Notes: generated from the letters alone by a model not told the origin. 64,000 nucleotides of DNA from Siphonodentalium dalli (GCA_032622095.1 CP136062.1:131209282-131273281), one strand, 5' to 3'. Shown: positions 47,650 to 57,753, counted from the stretch's first letter. Numbers and translations: made by a program.

Positions 47650-48400
47650 TGTATATACGTGTGTGCAGAGACGTGGCGACAGGGTGGGGTGTCTCACCCC
47701 CCCCCCCAACTTTGGTCAAAATGTTCAACAGTTGGAAATTTCATACCTACCAAAACAGTTGGAAATTTCACACCAACAATAGTTTGAAAATGTTCTTGTA
47801 GTTTGATTTTCAAAAAAATTATTGGGGGGAATTAATTGTTTTTGGACCAATATTTGCATATTTTCCTATTTTTGGTAAAAAAAATATGGTCTGAAATGGT
47901 TATCAGTTGGAAACTTTCCAACCTCAGGGGGGGGGGGGGTGACAGGTTGGAAATTTCCAACACTTGGAAAGCTTGTGTCCTGGTCTCTCCCCCGTGGCCA
48001 GTCAAAAGTAAAAAAAAAATGCTAGTTAATTTAAGAAAACAATATTGTCATACATTTGGTCAACATTATCATTGGAATTGTCATCAGTTGTAAATTTTCC
48101 AACCTAAGTGGGGTGTCAGGTTTGAAATTTCCAACTCTAGGAATGCTTCAGGATAGTCTAGATGGTAGGATTTTGCTATTTTCTTGTTAAGATTACAAAA
48201 TTTTCGCACACCGGGCCGAACCATGGTCTAATATTAGGCCTAAGAGCACTGAGGTGCAAGGGGTGCAAATGGAATTATGGAAAACTTGTGTTTGGTCTGA
48301 TTCTGATTCAAAGGGGTGGGGTGCAGTTGGAATTTCCTAATGTGGACAACCCCCCCCCCCAACGGAGACCCTATAGCCATGTTCCTGATGCTTTATATTT
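47650..48400. repeat. Copy of the GTTGGAAATTT repeat family
   Basis: It begins near GCAGAGACGTGGCGACAGGG and ends near GGAGACCCTATAGCCATG. Several internal partial repeats of CAGTTGGAAATTTC are present, with G and C runs (47930-47939 and 48352-48360). Confidence 0.7.
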
Positions 48401-48729
48401 GGTACCTCACATGCCTTGATTTAGTTGTTTCACTTTAATTTGGACTGTATGTACGTTTCTAATAAGAAATTGTTGGCGGCTCATCGCTCTTCTCGCATGT
48501 GGGATGTGGCCCAGGGCCGAACCCGCCAACGTCTGTTTAGATGTCCTTTCGTGTGTTCACGAAGAACACACATCCCTACTCCAACGACGATGGCGCGTTC
48601 CTTTCTCGTTAAAATATGTGGCATTTAAAAAATTTCCATAACACTTTATAACTCTATGAATATTCGATATGGACTATAGGTTGTTTGTCCGCAATTATTC
48701 ACTTCAACAAACACGACTAACGCTAGTCA

Positions 48730-49058
48730 CATTGAGCTCAATCAACGCCATATAACCCGTCGCTTTCTCACGGGCGTAATCTTTGCAGCAAGAAAATATC
48801 AGAGTACAATTGTACCTGATATTTTCTTGCAGATATTTTCTTGCAGCTTCATGTGTACGCGCCCTAATTATAGAGATTAGTTAACGGATACCGATGGCCA
48901 CCAATCAAGGTGAACACATATCGCCAACTGGCGATAAAATATCAGCGCGCTGCCTTCGTCGGATATTTTCCGGTATTATTTATTTCATTGGTCAAGTAAG
49001 TCACATGGGGCATACCTGATATTTTCTTGCCCGCCATGCATGTGTACGCGCCCTAACA
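48730..49058. mobile_element. Inverted X and Y foldback units, adjacent
   Basis: 48730-48865 is X in reverse (TTGAGCTCAATCAACG ... TGTACGCGCCCTAA). 48866-49058 is Y in reverse (GTTAACGGATACCGATGG ... GCATGTGTACGCGCCCTAA). With the direct copies at 46284 and 47347 they form an inverted arrangement spanning 2.8 kb. Confidence 0.75.
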
Positions 49059-49761
49059 TGTACGACACAAGAAGAGCTGACAAAAGAGATCAAGCCCCAT
49101 GCCAGTAAGTGAGTATAAATACGACGTCTTCTGTGCTGGATACATGAAATTTTAATCGGTAAAACTTTGGAAAAGCATTCTCAAGGCAGGCTCTTTTAGA
49201 ATCCAAGAGTATTTCCCATATACAATATAGGTACTCAGTGTGACACCAGTAAGTGACTTCAGAATCTCTCAAAATCGATGGGATCAGCATGTGGTGTCTT
49301 TATTGATAACAAACACCGCCCATCATTGCCAGGTTGTGTGCAATGTCCAATAATCAAGCTATAAGTTTACTGGCATTTAAATAGAATATAGATATATATA
49401 TATACCAGTAAATCCATACGCGACTTTTAAGTGAATGGGCTTCAAGTTTAGTTTAGAAACATTTGTGCTTGAATTCCCGATCTTTATGGGGGTACGTTTG
49501 CACTATATACTATTCCATGTATTCGGTCATTTGCATGTCGTTAAAGGTTTGTGATCCTGATATAGTCAAATCCGGTGCGTCTTCCCAATGCTGGTCTTAA
49601 TGTCTCACGAGAATCGGCGATATTTCCATTCAGTCAAGCCTTTGCACAACCGGAGTGAGGTGAATGCGCGGTCGGAATTTATCATTGATGTACAATATAT
49701 TTAGCGCTCATTCTCCTTCTGAAATTTATATCATATTTTATCATTTTAATCGCATTGATTT
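49059..49761. other. No gene seen
   Basis: No recognisable frame or repeat. Confidence 0.45.
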
Positions 49762-49872
49762 TAAAGTGATATGAAACACTCAAGTTGGTGATCAAATAGA
49801 TATGGAGAATAATCTTGCTCAAAGTAGTTATTTTTTACGAATATTAATCCAAATTGACAATACACACCGTCA
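49762..49872 (+). repeat. Left half of the interrupted target repeat
   Basis: AAAGTGATATGAAACACTC...AATCCAAATTGACAATACAC...CCGTCA matches the start of 56790-56904 and, inverted, 37983-37873. It stops at the TC end of the Helitron-like insertion. The right half resumes at 56311. Confidence 0.85.
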
Positions 49873-49900
49873 TCTATATATATATTTTGAGACTTCCGTA

Positions 49901-49950
<50 letters not shown>

Positions 49951-51095
49951 GGTACTTCATAGAATCGAAAACGCGTCTACAGATTGAGCTCAAACTTCCT
50001 ATGTAAGTGTAAAATCACACCGACACCGCCGTGGTCGCGTTTTGGAGAAGCTCAGAGCACCCGTTCTCCAATCTCAGTCACAAAAAACGGCACTGCGGTG
50101 GTTAAGACATCAACGATCTTTATAATCAACGCTCTTTATTGCAATGGACGTGGCTAAACGACTGACCCCATGCGTCCGAAATACGGATGCGGACGAAATC
50201 CATATTTCACGACGGGATTAATTGACTGTCCGCTCTGAAGTTTAGGACGGGGAGGACGGGTACCATGAATTAACTCATTGAAAAACAAAGAATGCGTTAT
50301 CTCGGAAACGGGTGGAGCTATCGACTTGAAATTTGCTATGTGAATGTATCTTGCCCCGGATACAAATTTTATCGGGTCGCCGAGCCCGTGCGACACCAGC
50401 TTCGCGCATGCTCAGACGATATCTCGGAAACGGGTGGAGCTATCGACTTGAAATTTGCTATGTGAATGTATCTTGCCCCGGGTACGAATTTTATAGGGTC
50501 GCCGAGCCCGTGCGACGCCCGTGCAGCGCGTGCGCAGACGAGATATCGGAAACGGGTGGAGAATTTTATCGGGTCGCCGAGCCCGTGCGACGCAAGCTTC
50601 GCGCATGCGCAGACCAGATCTCGAAACGGGTGGAGCTATCGACTTGAAAAACAAAGAATGCGTTATCTCGGAAACGGGTGGAGCTATCGACTTGAAATTT
50701 GCTATGTGAATGTATCTTGGCCCGGATACAAATTTTATCGGGTCACTGAGCCCGTGCGACGCCCGTGCAGCGCATGCTCAGACGATATCTCGGAAACGGG
50801 TGGAGCTATCGACTTGAAATTTGGTATGTGAATGTATCTTGCCCCGGGTACGAATTTTATCGGGTCGCCGAGCCCGTGCGACGCCCGTGCAGCGCGTGTG
50901 CAGACGAGATATCGGAAACGGGTGGAGAATTTTATCGGGTCGCCGAGCCCGTGCGACGCAAGCTTCGCGCATGCGCAGACCAGATCTCGAAACGGGTGGA
51001 GCTATCGACTTGAAATTTGGTTAAATTAAAAAAATGTCATGTTTCTGAAACAAAGCCATGAGACGAATGCCGCCAGTGGCGGGCTAACCTGCTAG
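49873..51095 (+). mobile_element. Short Helitron unit A with minisatellites
   Basis: It runs TC...CTAG. After a (TA)n(TG)n stretch (49905-49950) come a unique block (49990-50280, shared with 55575-55930) and a minisatellite region (50290-51020). A unit of about 115 bp (ATCTCGGAAACGGGTGGAGC...GGGTCGCCGAGCCCGTGCGAC) is repeated there with deletions, in two higher-order blocks of about 366 bp. The last 95 bp are essentially identical to the end of the whole insertion at 56310. Confidence 0.8.
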
Positions 51096-51873
51096 TCTAT
51101 ATATATATTTTGAGACTTCCGTATATCTATTATATATTTTGGAAGATCTGTTTGTGTGTGTGTGTGTGAGGGTGTGAGGGTGTGTGTGTGGGGGTGTGCG
51201 TGTGTGTGTGTGTCTGTCTGTGTGATCGCGATGAACTCGAAAACGGCCGACCCGATTTCGATGAAACTTCGTATGTGAGGATACTATCGGTCGGGAAGTG
51301 GCATAGGCATATTAATTTTCAGATCCGAGGTCAACTTTTCACGTGCCGAGGTCAAATCTGTTTTTACGCCGTTTTGCGCTAATATATTTCAGTTCGGTGC
51401 TCACAAATCGATTCGATATAGCGCAAATAATAAATTGCCAGTCATATAATTTGCACGGTTAGAATCTGTGGCGCTTCCTCTTTCCAATGATGTATCACAC
51501 GCCTGTGTACGTTTAAAGTGTCTACCTTAATTATCGGGAAGAACGCAGGACCATGCTTCGCTCATCGAAAAACATTCCGTAAATATATTACGCCGTCAAC
51601 AGATCGTGACGTGATCATGTCGCGTTAACTCATCACCGGCCGATGTATCCGCAAATGACATTGGGCAATATATATATCTCGGAAACGGGTGGAGCTATCG
51701 ACTTGAAATTTGGTATGTGAATGTATATTGCCCCGGATACGAATTTTATCGGGTCGCCGAGCCCGTGCGACGCCAGCTTCGCGCATGCGCAGACCAGATC
51801 TCGGAAACGGGTGGAGCTATCGACTTGAAATTTGGTTTTTGAATAGCCCGGACGAAGTCGGGTCACCTTCTAG
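51096..51873 (+). mobile_element. Second Helitron 5' start and alternative 3' end
   Basis: The first 31 bases repeat the 5' end of unit A exactly and follow its CTAG with no base between. A (TG)n tract (51150-51225) and a CGATTTCGATGAAACTTCG block follow. Two minisatellite units (51678-51835) precede a different 3' end, CCCGGAC-GAA-GTCGGG hairpin and CACCTTCTAG at 51873. Confidence 0.7.
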
Positions 51874-52302
51874 TATGTATATATATATATTTATCTTATA
51901 CCGGTGTGAAGTTATACTGTGTATTAAATTCTCGTGATATCTTACATATGTGTATTATCATCTCAAGAAACGGACTATGCGCAGCGTGACCTTTCGCCTC
52001 GTGACGTCATGCTTGCCGTAGCGACGTATCAACAAAAAACTCTCGCCTCGAAATTGGGTCAAATAGACTGTAGCAATTCGAATGGTTTAAATGAGTAAAT
52101 TCATGAATAAAAGTGAAATAAAAAAAAGTACTGTAGCTTTATATCATAAAAAATGAATAAAAGTTCCCATTCAGAGCAAATATGTTAGGTTCAATTATTT
52201 TTTTTGGGTAATTTAGACGGCTTTCTCCGCAGAAAATTTGCAGTACTTTCGTCTGCTTTTAAAAGTTTAATTCGGACGTAGCTTGTACTGAATAATTGAA
52301 GT
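51874..52302 (+). promoter_or_regulatory. Upstream region of the recombinase ORF with a CRE-like site
   Basis: TGACGTCA, a full cAMP-response-element palindrome, lies at 52002-52009, and a GCGCAGCG stretch lies at 51980. No TATA box stands out at a useful distance from the ATG. Promoter function is inference from these two sites only. Confidence 0.35.
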
Positions 52303-54315
52303 ATGGATCTCAACGATCAGAATTTCGATGTTGATATGTCGTTTGATGAAGATATGCCAGGAATGACTACCCAGGATATAGAATCTCATTTTCTTGAGGG
52401 GTTCGACGTTGCAGAAGCCGAGGCTTCGGAGTCACAATCTACACAACTCTTTGATATCTTTAGCCAGGACAATGACCCTACTAGTAGTACTCCCACCCCC
52501 AGTAGCAACGCAAACAGTGAATTTGGTGCCTGTATTGAAGTTATTGAACTTACTGAGGACATTTCTAATAGATCTACTCTTATGGATAACTATGAAGCAA
52601 GTTCTGACCATGGTGACACCACATATTATCCCGAAGATGAAATGTCTCAATGTGAAAGTGAATCTCGTGATTCTGTTTCTGATCATCATGATGTCATTGA
52701 TGAGACAATTACTACTATTACTAATTATGTAGCTGAGTCTGAAACAGAAAGTACTGTACCTGAACCTGAGGAGAATAATCATGATGTACATCTTCCTGCA
52801 AATGAAAATCCAGATGAAAGCGATCATGGACCCAGCACCAGTAGTAGCATCAATATGTATGGAACCGATGAAGCCGAAGCTGACCATTTACTAGATTTAG
52901 AACCAATTGACTATGATGATGGGCGATTCATTCACATGGACAGTGATGCTATTGGTGAATTTGTTGACTCAAAGAGAAATGCGAACACGGTGAGGAAAAC
53001 ATATTACGATCTAAAACTGTTCAAACAATTTTTGAAATCACAAGGATTACAGGAGGATTTTCAGAACATCAGCCCTGTCTCTCTTGATCCTGCTGTTGCA
53101 AAATTCATTCTCTGTGTCAGAAAGCAAAATGGTAAGGACTATGAACCGACATCATTGCGGGGATTGATCTGCAGCATCGACAGACATTTACGGAGACACA
53201 GGTACCAGACGACCATACTAGGAGGAAAGGATCAGAATCTTTTTCAAGCTGCACGGGAATCCCTAGAAGCGAAACAACGAGATTTGAAGGAAAAGGGACA
53301 TGGAAACAAACCGTTCGCAGCAGATCCTGTCGATGATGATGATATCAAAATTCTTTATGCATCAAAAGTGCTTGGATGTCATGACCCAGAGACATTATTG
53401 CACACAATCTGGTTTAACAATGCGACACAACTTGGAATCAGGGGTCATAAGGCACATCACCAACTCAAATGGGGTGATATTAAGCTATCGAAGACTGTTG
53501 ATGGTGCCGAATATCTAACACACAATGAGCGTCAAACTAAGACAAGAACTGGAACTGACTGCCGAGATGTGAGGCAAGTGACGGGCAAAATCTTTGCAAA
53601 TGCTGTGATCGGAGATAAATGCCCGATATTCCTATACAAGAAGTATGCGTCACTGCGACCGGTTGGCTACTCAGAACAAGAAGACCCATTTTATTTAGCC
53701 ACAAGGACAATACCTCTGTCTGATGAACGCAGCGATAAATGGTTTAACAAACAAAAGGTGGGAATAAACAAACTTGGGAAAATCATGAAGTTGATTACAT
53801 CAAAATGCCCTCAACTAGATGATTCAGGAAAGCGATTAACAAACACGAGCACCGGGAAATATTGTATTCAGAAGCTGAGGGATGAGAATGTTCCGCCAAC
53901 TGATATCATGCAGATAACAGGACACAAGAATGTGGCTTCAATAAATAACTATTCGAAGTTGTCTATAAACAGACAGAAAGAAATTTCCACAATGCTCTCT
54001 ATGCCTGCTGGAAATATTGAAAATCAAGCAACAGCAGCAAGTTCCACACCTTATTTATCGTCAACTGGAAACTCAGCATTGCCATCAAGTTCAACTAATA
54101 ATCTCACAGTTACACCACCAGCTTCAGCCTCAGTGAATGTTCATTCCATGCAGTCGCTGACAATTTCGAATTCACACTCACACTCACAGCAAAACCAAAG
54201 TTTATTCTATGGGGCAACTCTTCACATAAACACTATGAATGTGAATACATACCCTGGTATGAATGATCCAAATGCACAACCTCTCCAATCTAATAATAAT
54301 CCAAATAATCAGTGA
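52303..54315 (+). CDS. Crypton-type tyrosine recombinase (DUF3504 / QRICH1-ZMYM-like), catalytic residues partly lost
   Basis: This is an intact single-exon ORF of 670 codons from ATG 52303 to TGA. Residues 1-210 are acidic and Ser/Thr-rich. About 215-300 look like the helical N-terminal DNA-binding domain (KRNANTVRKTYYDLKLFKQF). About 320-560 are the recombinase fold seen in Crypton elements and in the Crypton-derived QRICH1, ZMYM2 and KIAA1958 proteins. Landmarks are QLGIRGHKAHHQLKWGDI (Arg380), RQTKTRTG (Lys413), CPIFLYKKYASLRP, DPFYLA, the TGHK block (His541) and NNYSKLS (Tyr550). Where family members have an Asn-His-Ser-x-Arg-Lys box, this protein has NTSTGK (Thr515, Gly518), so the His and Arg of the active site appear missing. 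The tail from 570 is Ser/Asn/Gln-rich. It may bind DNA without recombining it. It sits inside the Helitron-type insertion. Confidence 0.85.
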   Translation: MDLNDQNFDVDMSFDEDMPGMTTQDIESHFLEGFDVAEAEASESQSTQLFDIFSQDNDPTSSTPTPSSNANSEFGACIEVIELTEDISNRSTLMDNYEASSDHGDTTYYPEDEMSQCESESRDSVSDHHDVIDETITTITNYVAESETESTVPEPEENNHDVHLPANENPDESDHGPSTSSSINMYGTDEAEADHLLDLEPIDYDDGRFIHMDSDAIGEFVDSKRNANTVRKTYYDLKLFKQFLKSQGLQEDFQNISPVSLDPAVAKFILCVRKQNGKDYEPTSLRGLICSIDRHLRRHRYQTTILGGKDQNLFQAARESLEAKQRDLKEKGHGNKPFAADPVDDDDIKILYASKVLGCHDPETLLHTIWFNNATQLGIRGHKAHHQLKWGDIKLSKTVDGAEYLTHNERQTKTRTGTDCRDVRQVTGKIFANAVIGDKCPIFLYKKYASLRPVGYSEQEDPFYLATRTIPLSDERSDKWFNKQKVGINKLGKIMKLITSKCPQLDDSGKRLTNTSTGKYCIQKLRDENVPPTDIMQITGHKNVASINNYSKLSINRQKEISTMLSMPAGNIENQATAASSTPYLSSTGNSALPSSSTNNLTVTPPASASVNVHSMQSLTISNSHSHSQQNQSLFYGATLHINTMNVNTYPGMNDPNAQPLQSNNNPNNQ

Positions 54316-54773
54316 CAAGTGATAAAATGTCTGTGGTTGTGCAAGTTTTAAATTCAGCCGGTGTGTTGAAGTTCAAGGATGTGCGCTACAACCAGAGTAC
54401 TATAGTCTTTTCCCAGAATGTTTAAAATTATTTAGCGGATTGACTGAATTGTGACTTAAAATTATCCTAAAAGACTGATTCATGGTTGAGAACATTGACA
54501 TTTAATTGATAACATTTCACAGTTCTTTATTTCAGACCACGTATAAATATTTAATCAGGACCTATATTTTGTTTATGATTGACTAATCACCCTCAATGAC
54601 CCATAGATCCGCAACCCCATCACATGTACTGTAACTGCGTATTCATGCGCAACGGAATTGCTCTTTGAAATTACCAAAATGTAGGTTGTTTTTGTTTCAA
54701 AACTGACATATATATAGCTTAATTTCACCAAAAATGATCATGTAGGTCGGCATAAGATAAATACAACAATAGC

Positions 54774-54898
54774 ATAGTGTGTTTTGAGATGTGTGTTATC
54801 TCAACTCGTTAGAAGTATGATTTTTCGCTCGGCAGAGCCTCGCGAAAAATCATACTTCTAACTCGTTGAGATAACACACATCTCAAAACACACTATGC
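54774..54898. repeat. Near-perfect hairpin of about 125 bp
   Basis: ATAGTGTGTTTTGAGATGTG and its complement flank an inner stem GAAGTATGATTTTTCGC / GCGAAAAATCATACTTC with a short loop at 54835-54840. Within the stem, ACTCGTT appears in the same orientation on both arms instead of complementary, leaving a small unpaired block. Confidence 0.85.
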
Positions 54899-54905
54899 TA
54901 TTATC

Positions 54906-54906
<1 letters not shown>

Positions 54907-54979
<73 letters not shown>

Positions 54980-54990
54980 TATATATATAT
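54907..54990. repeat. (TA)n microsatellite
   Basis: About 80 bp of TA dinucleotides with one phase break, next to the 3' end of the Penelope-like fragment. Confidence 0.97.
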
Positions 54991-55019
54991 GTATGATGGT
55001 GGATTGTGAAATAACACCT

Positions 55020-55565
55020 TTAAGACCTTTGAAATTTATATACGAACAAGCTTTCGGCTTTCGCCTTTCTCAAGTATAAGTCAGCATCTTTATTGATGCC
55101 CAGATGCAGGCTCCCGAATGCATCTATCATTTGTTGCTCTTTGATTCTGCGGTCCTCACGCACGGGCAGACCACCACACAATACCTGTAGACGAATGTCT
55201 TTAACTGAATGGTCAGGTAAGTTGAAGTGGCGGGCATATGGTAATCCCACATCATGTTTCCTGATATCCTGTCGATGGCCATTAACTCTAATGCTTAGAG
55301 AATTGCCAGTCTCACCAATATAATGCATGTCGGGGCAACGAACACATGCCATGTAGTATATCACCCCGGCCGACGTACACGATTGTTTTCCTTTTGGTGT
55401 GAATCGCTTCCCATCCTTAGTATGCATGACATCATTGGAGATGAGTTTCCACAAGCCACACCTAGGCCTATGACATGGAAATGTCCCGCTGTCACGTCCA
55501 TTCACGGTGTCATCGGTGAGTCGGCTCGACACAATCTTATTGGGCATCAATAAAGATGCTGACTT
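55020..55565 (-). pseudogene. Penelope-like element fragment: GIY-YIG endonuclease end
   Basis: On the minus strand the frame runs to a stop at 55020. It contains a PCHRPRC linker, a GIY-YIG domain (GVIYYMACVRCP, HYIGETGNSLSIRVNGHRQD), then ARHFNLPDHS and REDRRIKEQQMIDAFGSL, and ends ESLFVYKFQRS. Penelope-like elements carry this endonuclease behind their reverse transcriptase, where it nicks the target. The reverse transcriptase is absent, so this is a 5'-truncated copy. One linker position reads Trp where a Cys would be usual. The apparent first dozen residues are not genuine. They come from 55541-55565, an exact 25-bp inverted copy of coding sequence at 55078-55102. The ATG-like start is therefore an artefact. 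Confidence 0.85.
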
Positions 55566-55574
55566 TATGGCCAA

Positions 55575-56310
55575 AATCCCACCGACACCACCGTGGTCGC
55601 GTTTTGGAGAAGCTCAGAGCAACCGTTCCCAATCTCAGTCACAAAAAACGGCACTGCGGTGGTTAAGACATCGACGATCTGTATGTTGACCTTATATGGA
55701 GGTGTTAACAATCAACGCTCTTTATTGCAATGGACGTGGCTAAACGACTGACCCCATGCGTCCGAAATACGGATGCGGATTCCAATGGACGTGGCTAAAC
55801 GACTGACCCCATGCGTCCGAAATACGGATGCGGACGAAATGCAATTATCTCGACTTTCACGACGGGATTAATTGACTGTCCGCTCTGAAGTTTAGGACGG
55901 GGAGGACGGGTACCATGCAGTGAATTAACTCATTGAAAAACAAAGAATGCGTTATCTCGGAAACGGGTGGAGCTATCGACTTGAAATTTGCTATGTGAAT
56001 GTATCTTGGCCCGGATACAAATTTTATCGGGTCACTGAGCCCGTGCGACGCCCGTGCAGCGCGTGCGCAGACGAGATATCGGAAACGGGTGGAGCTATCG
56101 ACTTGAAATTTGCTATGTGAATGTATCTTGCCCCGGATACGAATTTTATCGGGTCGCCGAGCCCGTGCGACGCAAGCTTCGCGCATGCGCAGACCAGATC
56201 TCGGAAACGGGTGGAGCTATCGACTTGAAATTTGGTTAAATTAAAAAAATGTCATGTTTCTGAAACAAAGCCATGAGACGAATGCCGCCAGTGGCGGGCT
56301 AACCTGCTAG
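55575..56310 (+). mobile_element. 5'-truncated copy of the short Helitron unit
   Basis: It begins at CACCGACACCACCGTGGTCG, matching 50018 onward, and follows unit A through the CGCTCTTTATTGCAATGG block, a local 50-bp duplication (GACGTGGCTAAACGACTGAC twice, near 55732 and 55787), two minisatellite units and the terminal hairpin. It ends CTAG at 56310. Its missing 5' part is replaced by the Penelope-like fragment. Confidence 0.85.
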
Positions 56311-56565
56311 TTCTTATGTATTAATTAAATGCAATGACTCCCCATGGCGAAATCATTTGCGTTAGTTTATCGCCGATTGTGGCGTCCCGAATTGAAGTGT
56401 AAATATTTACAATTGTGCGTAATGTGGAGTGGTATGGTCGATTCATTTGACATTTTCGGTGATCTTAGTAGAATGATACATTCCCCAGGTTGGCATAGCG
56501 CATGGGTACTAACTTATAAGTTTATCGCACTCGAACAAGTCCATAATATGTCTTTAATTTAGACC
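56311..56565 (+). repeat. Right half of the interrupted target repeat
   Basis: TTCTTATGTATTAATTAAATG, then GGCGAAATCATTTGCGTTA...AATATTTACAATTG and GAACAAGTCCATAATATGTC match 56905-57130 and, inverted, 37620-37872. The coding-like frame includes DIFGDLSRM and EQVHNMSL, as in the relative at 37430-37732. Confidence 0.8.
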
Positions 56566-56789
56566 ATACTCTGGTTCCGGGTTTTTCAAGAGCCCCGGAG
56601 AATTCACAAACTGGTCACCCATCCCGACCTAACGGAAAGCCCCTATCGACACCACTCGACCACACTATGGCTTCATCAGCATGTGAGCACAGCTATAATA
56701 GTATGTACATGTAAATAACTTTATTGAAGTTCAACGAAGAACTATTTGGAGACAAGAGCATTAATGGAAAATATTAGATCGACGAGGGT

Positions 56790-57130
56790 TAAAGTATGAG
56801 AAACACTCCGACAGGGTGATCACATAGAAATTGAGAATTAGAAAGTAGTTATTTAATTGTTACGAATATTAATCCAAATTGACTATATACATCGTCATTC
56901 TTATATATTAAATAAATGCAATGACTCTCGTTGGCGAAATCATTTGTGTTAAATTATCGCTGAGAATCGTCCCGAATCTAGATGTAAATATTTACAATTG
57001 GACGTAGTTCAGACGATGTTTTCTATGGCGTGGTATGGTCCATTTCTTTGAAATTTTCAGCGATGTTAGTAACATGCTACATTCCCCAAGTTGGCATTCC
57101 CCAAATAAGTCCATAATATGTCTTTCAACA
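56790..57130 (+). repeat. Uninterrupted paralogue of the target repeat
   Basis: AAAGTATGAGAAACACTCC...AATCCAAATTGAC...CGTCATTCTTATATATT...GGCGAAATCATTTGTG runs without a break across the Helitron insertion point. It therefore serves as a natural empty site a few hundred bases from the filled one. Confidence 0.8.
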
Positions 57131-57649
57131 CCATGCATCGCGACGCATTTACATAGTGTAAAACACAACTTCAACATCAATTTGTTGTGAAGGTGGGTGT
57201 TTTTTGCTCCAAATAATTATTCTGACATTCAATTAGTTATAGACATCATTGAAACGAACTCGAAAGGAGGAAACCTGCAACCGCCTGCTGCTGTCTTCAG
57301 AATAAAAATCAACACCATTTTTCTCTGCAGGTTGTGTTGACATAACTAATGCAGGCTATTTGGCCAGGGAGGGTGTCACTCCGGGGTTGTCTAGGACGTC
57401 CTGCTTTCGGGCACCTTCAGTATCATGTGTATTTCCTATACACGATGGGGAATCACGTGGTTTCGAGTTGATGAGTATCACACATTCAAATGGCCGATGC
57501 GATCTAAAACCAGACCAGATGCGAGGAAAAGGGATAATAAACTATATAAGATATGACATACTACATATTATTTTGACAGCTACGAGCAGATGCTGTACTA
57601 TTTTTCAATCAAGCTGATACCTCATTTATGTCCAAATTCATATTTGTTT
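57131..57649. other. No gene seen
   Basis: Chance ORFs only. Confidence 0.45.
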
Positions 57650-57651
57650 GC

Positions 57652-57753
57652 ACTAACATTCTGACCAATGTTGTCAGTCGAAGGTTTCTCCAAGACGTAT
57701 GGACTGTTGTATTCCACGCACCTCCGACTGGCAACTTTGGTCAGAATGTTATA
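57652..57753. repeat. Hairpin of about 100 bp
   Basis: ACATTCTGACCAATGTTGTC...CAGTCGAAGG pairs with CCTCCGACTGGCAACTTTGG...AGAATGT. Confidence 0.8.

Larger units (their letters stand above)
49873..56310 (+). mobile_element. Composite Helitron-type insertion, about 6.4 kb, carrying a tyrosine recombinase ORF
   Basis: The left end is TC-TATATATATATTTTGAG preceded by A. The right end is a CCGCC-AGT-GGCGG hairpin followed by ACCTGCTAG and a host T. The two flanks join to give GTCA-TTCTTATGTATT, which aligns without gap to the uninterrupted paralogue at 56892-56920 (GTCATTCTTATATATT). That supports one insertion between A and T. Internally, a full short element (49873-51095) is joined directly to a second TC start (51096). 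Another CTAG end lies at 51873, followed by the Crypton-type ORF, a large hairpin, a (TA)n tract and a Penelope-like fragment, then a 5'-truncated second copy of the short element (55575-56310). No Rep/helicase was found, so it would be non-autonomous. A multi-step origin of the interior cannot be excluded. Confidence 0.75.

Noticed and set aside
50154-51029. Overlapping ORFs with repeated RRARAT and PVRR peptides
   Set aside because: They arise from the minisatellite in the Helitron unit and occur in several frames on both strands.
55323-55689. Plus-strand ORFs over the Penelope-like fragment
   Set aside because: The minus strand carries the clear GIY-YIG domain. The plus frames are shadows.
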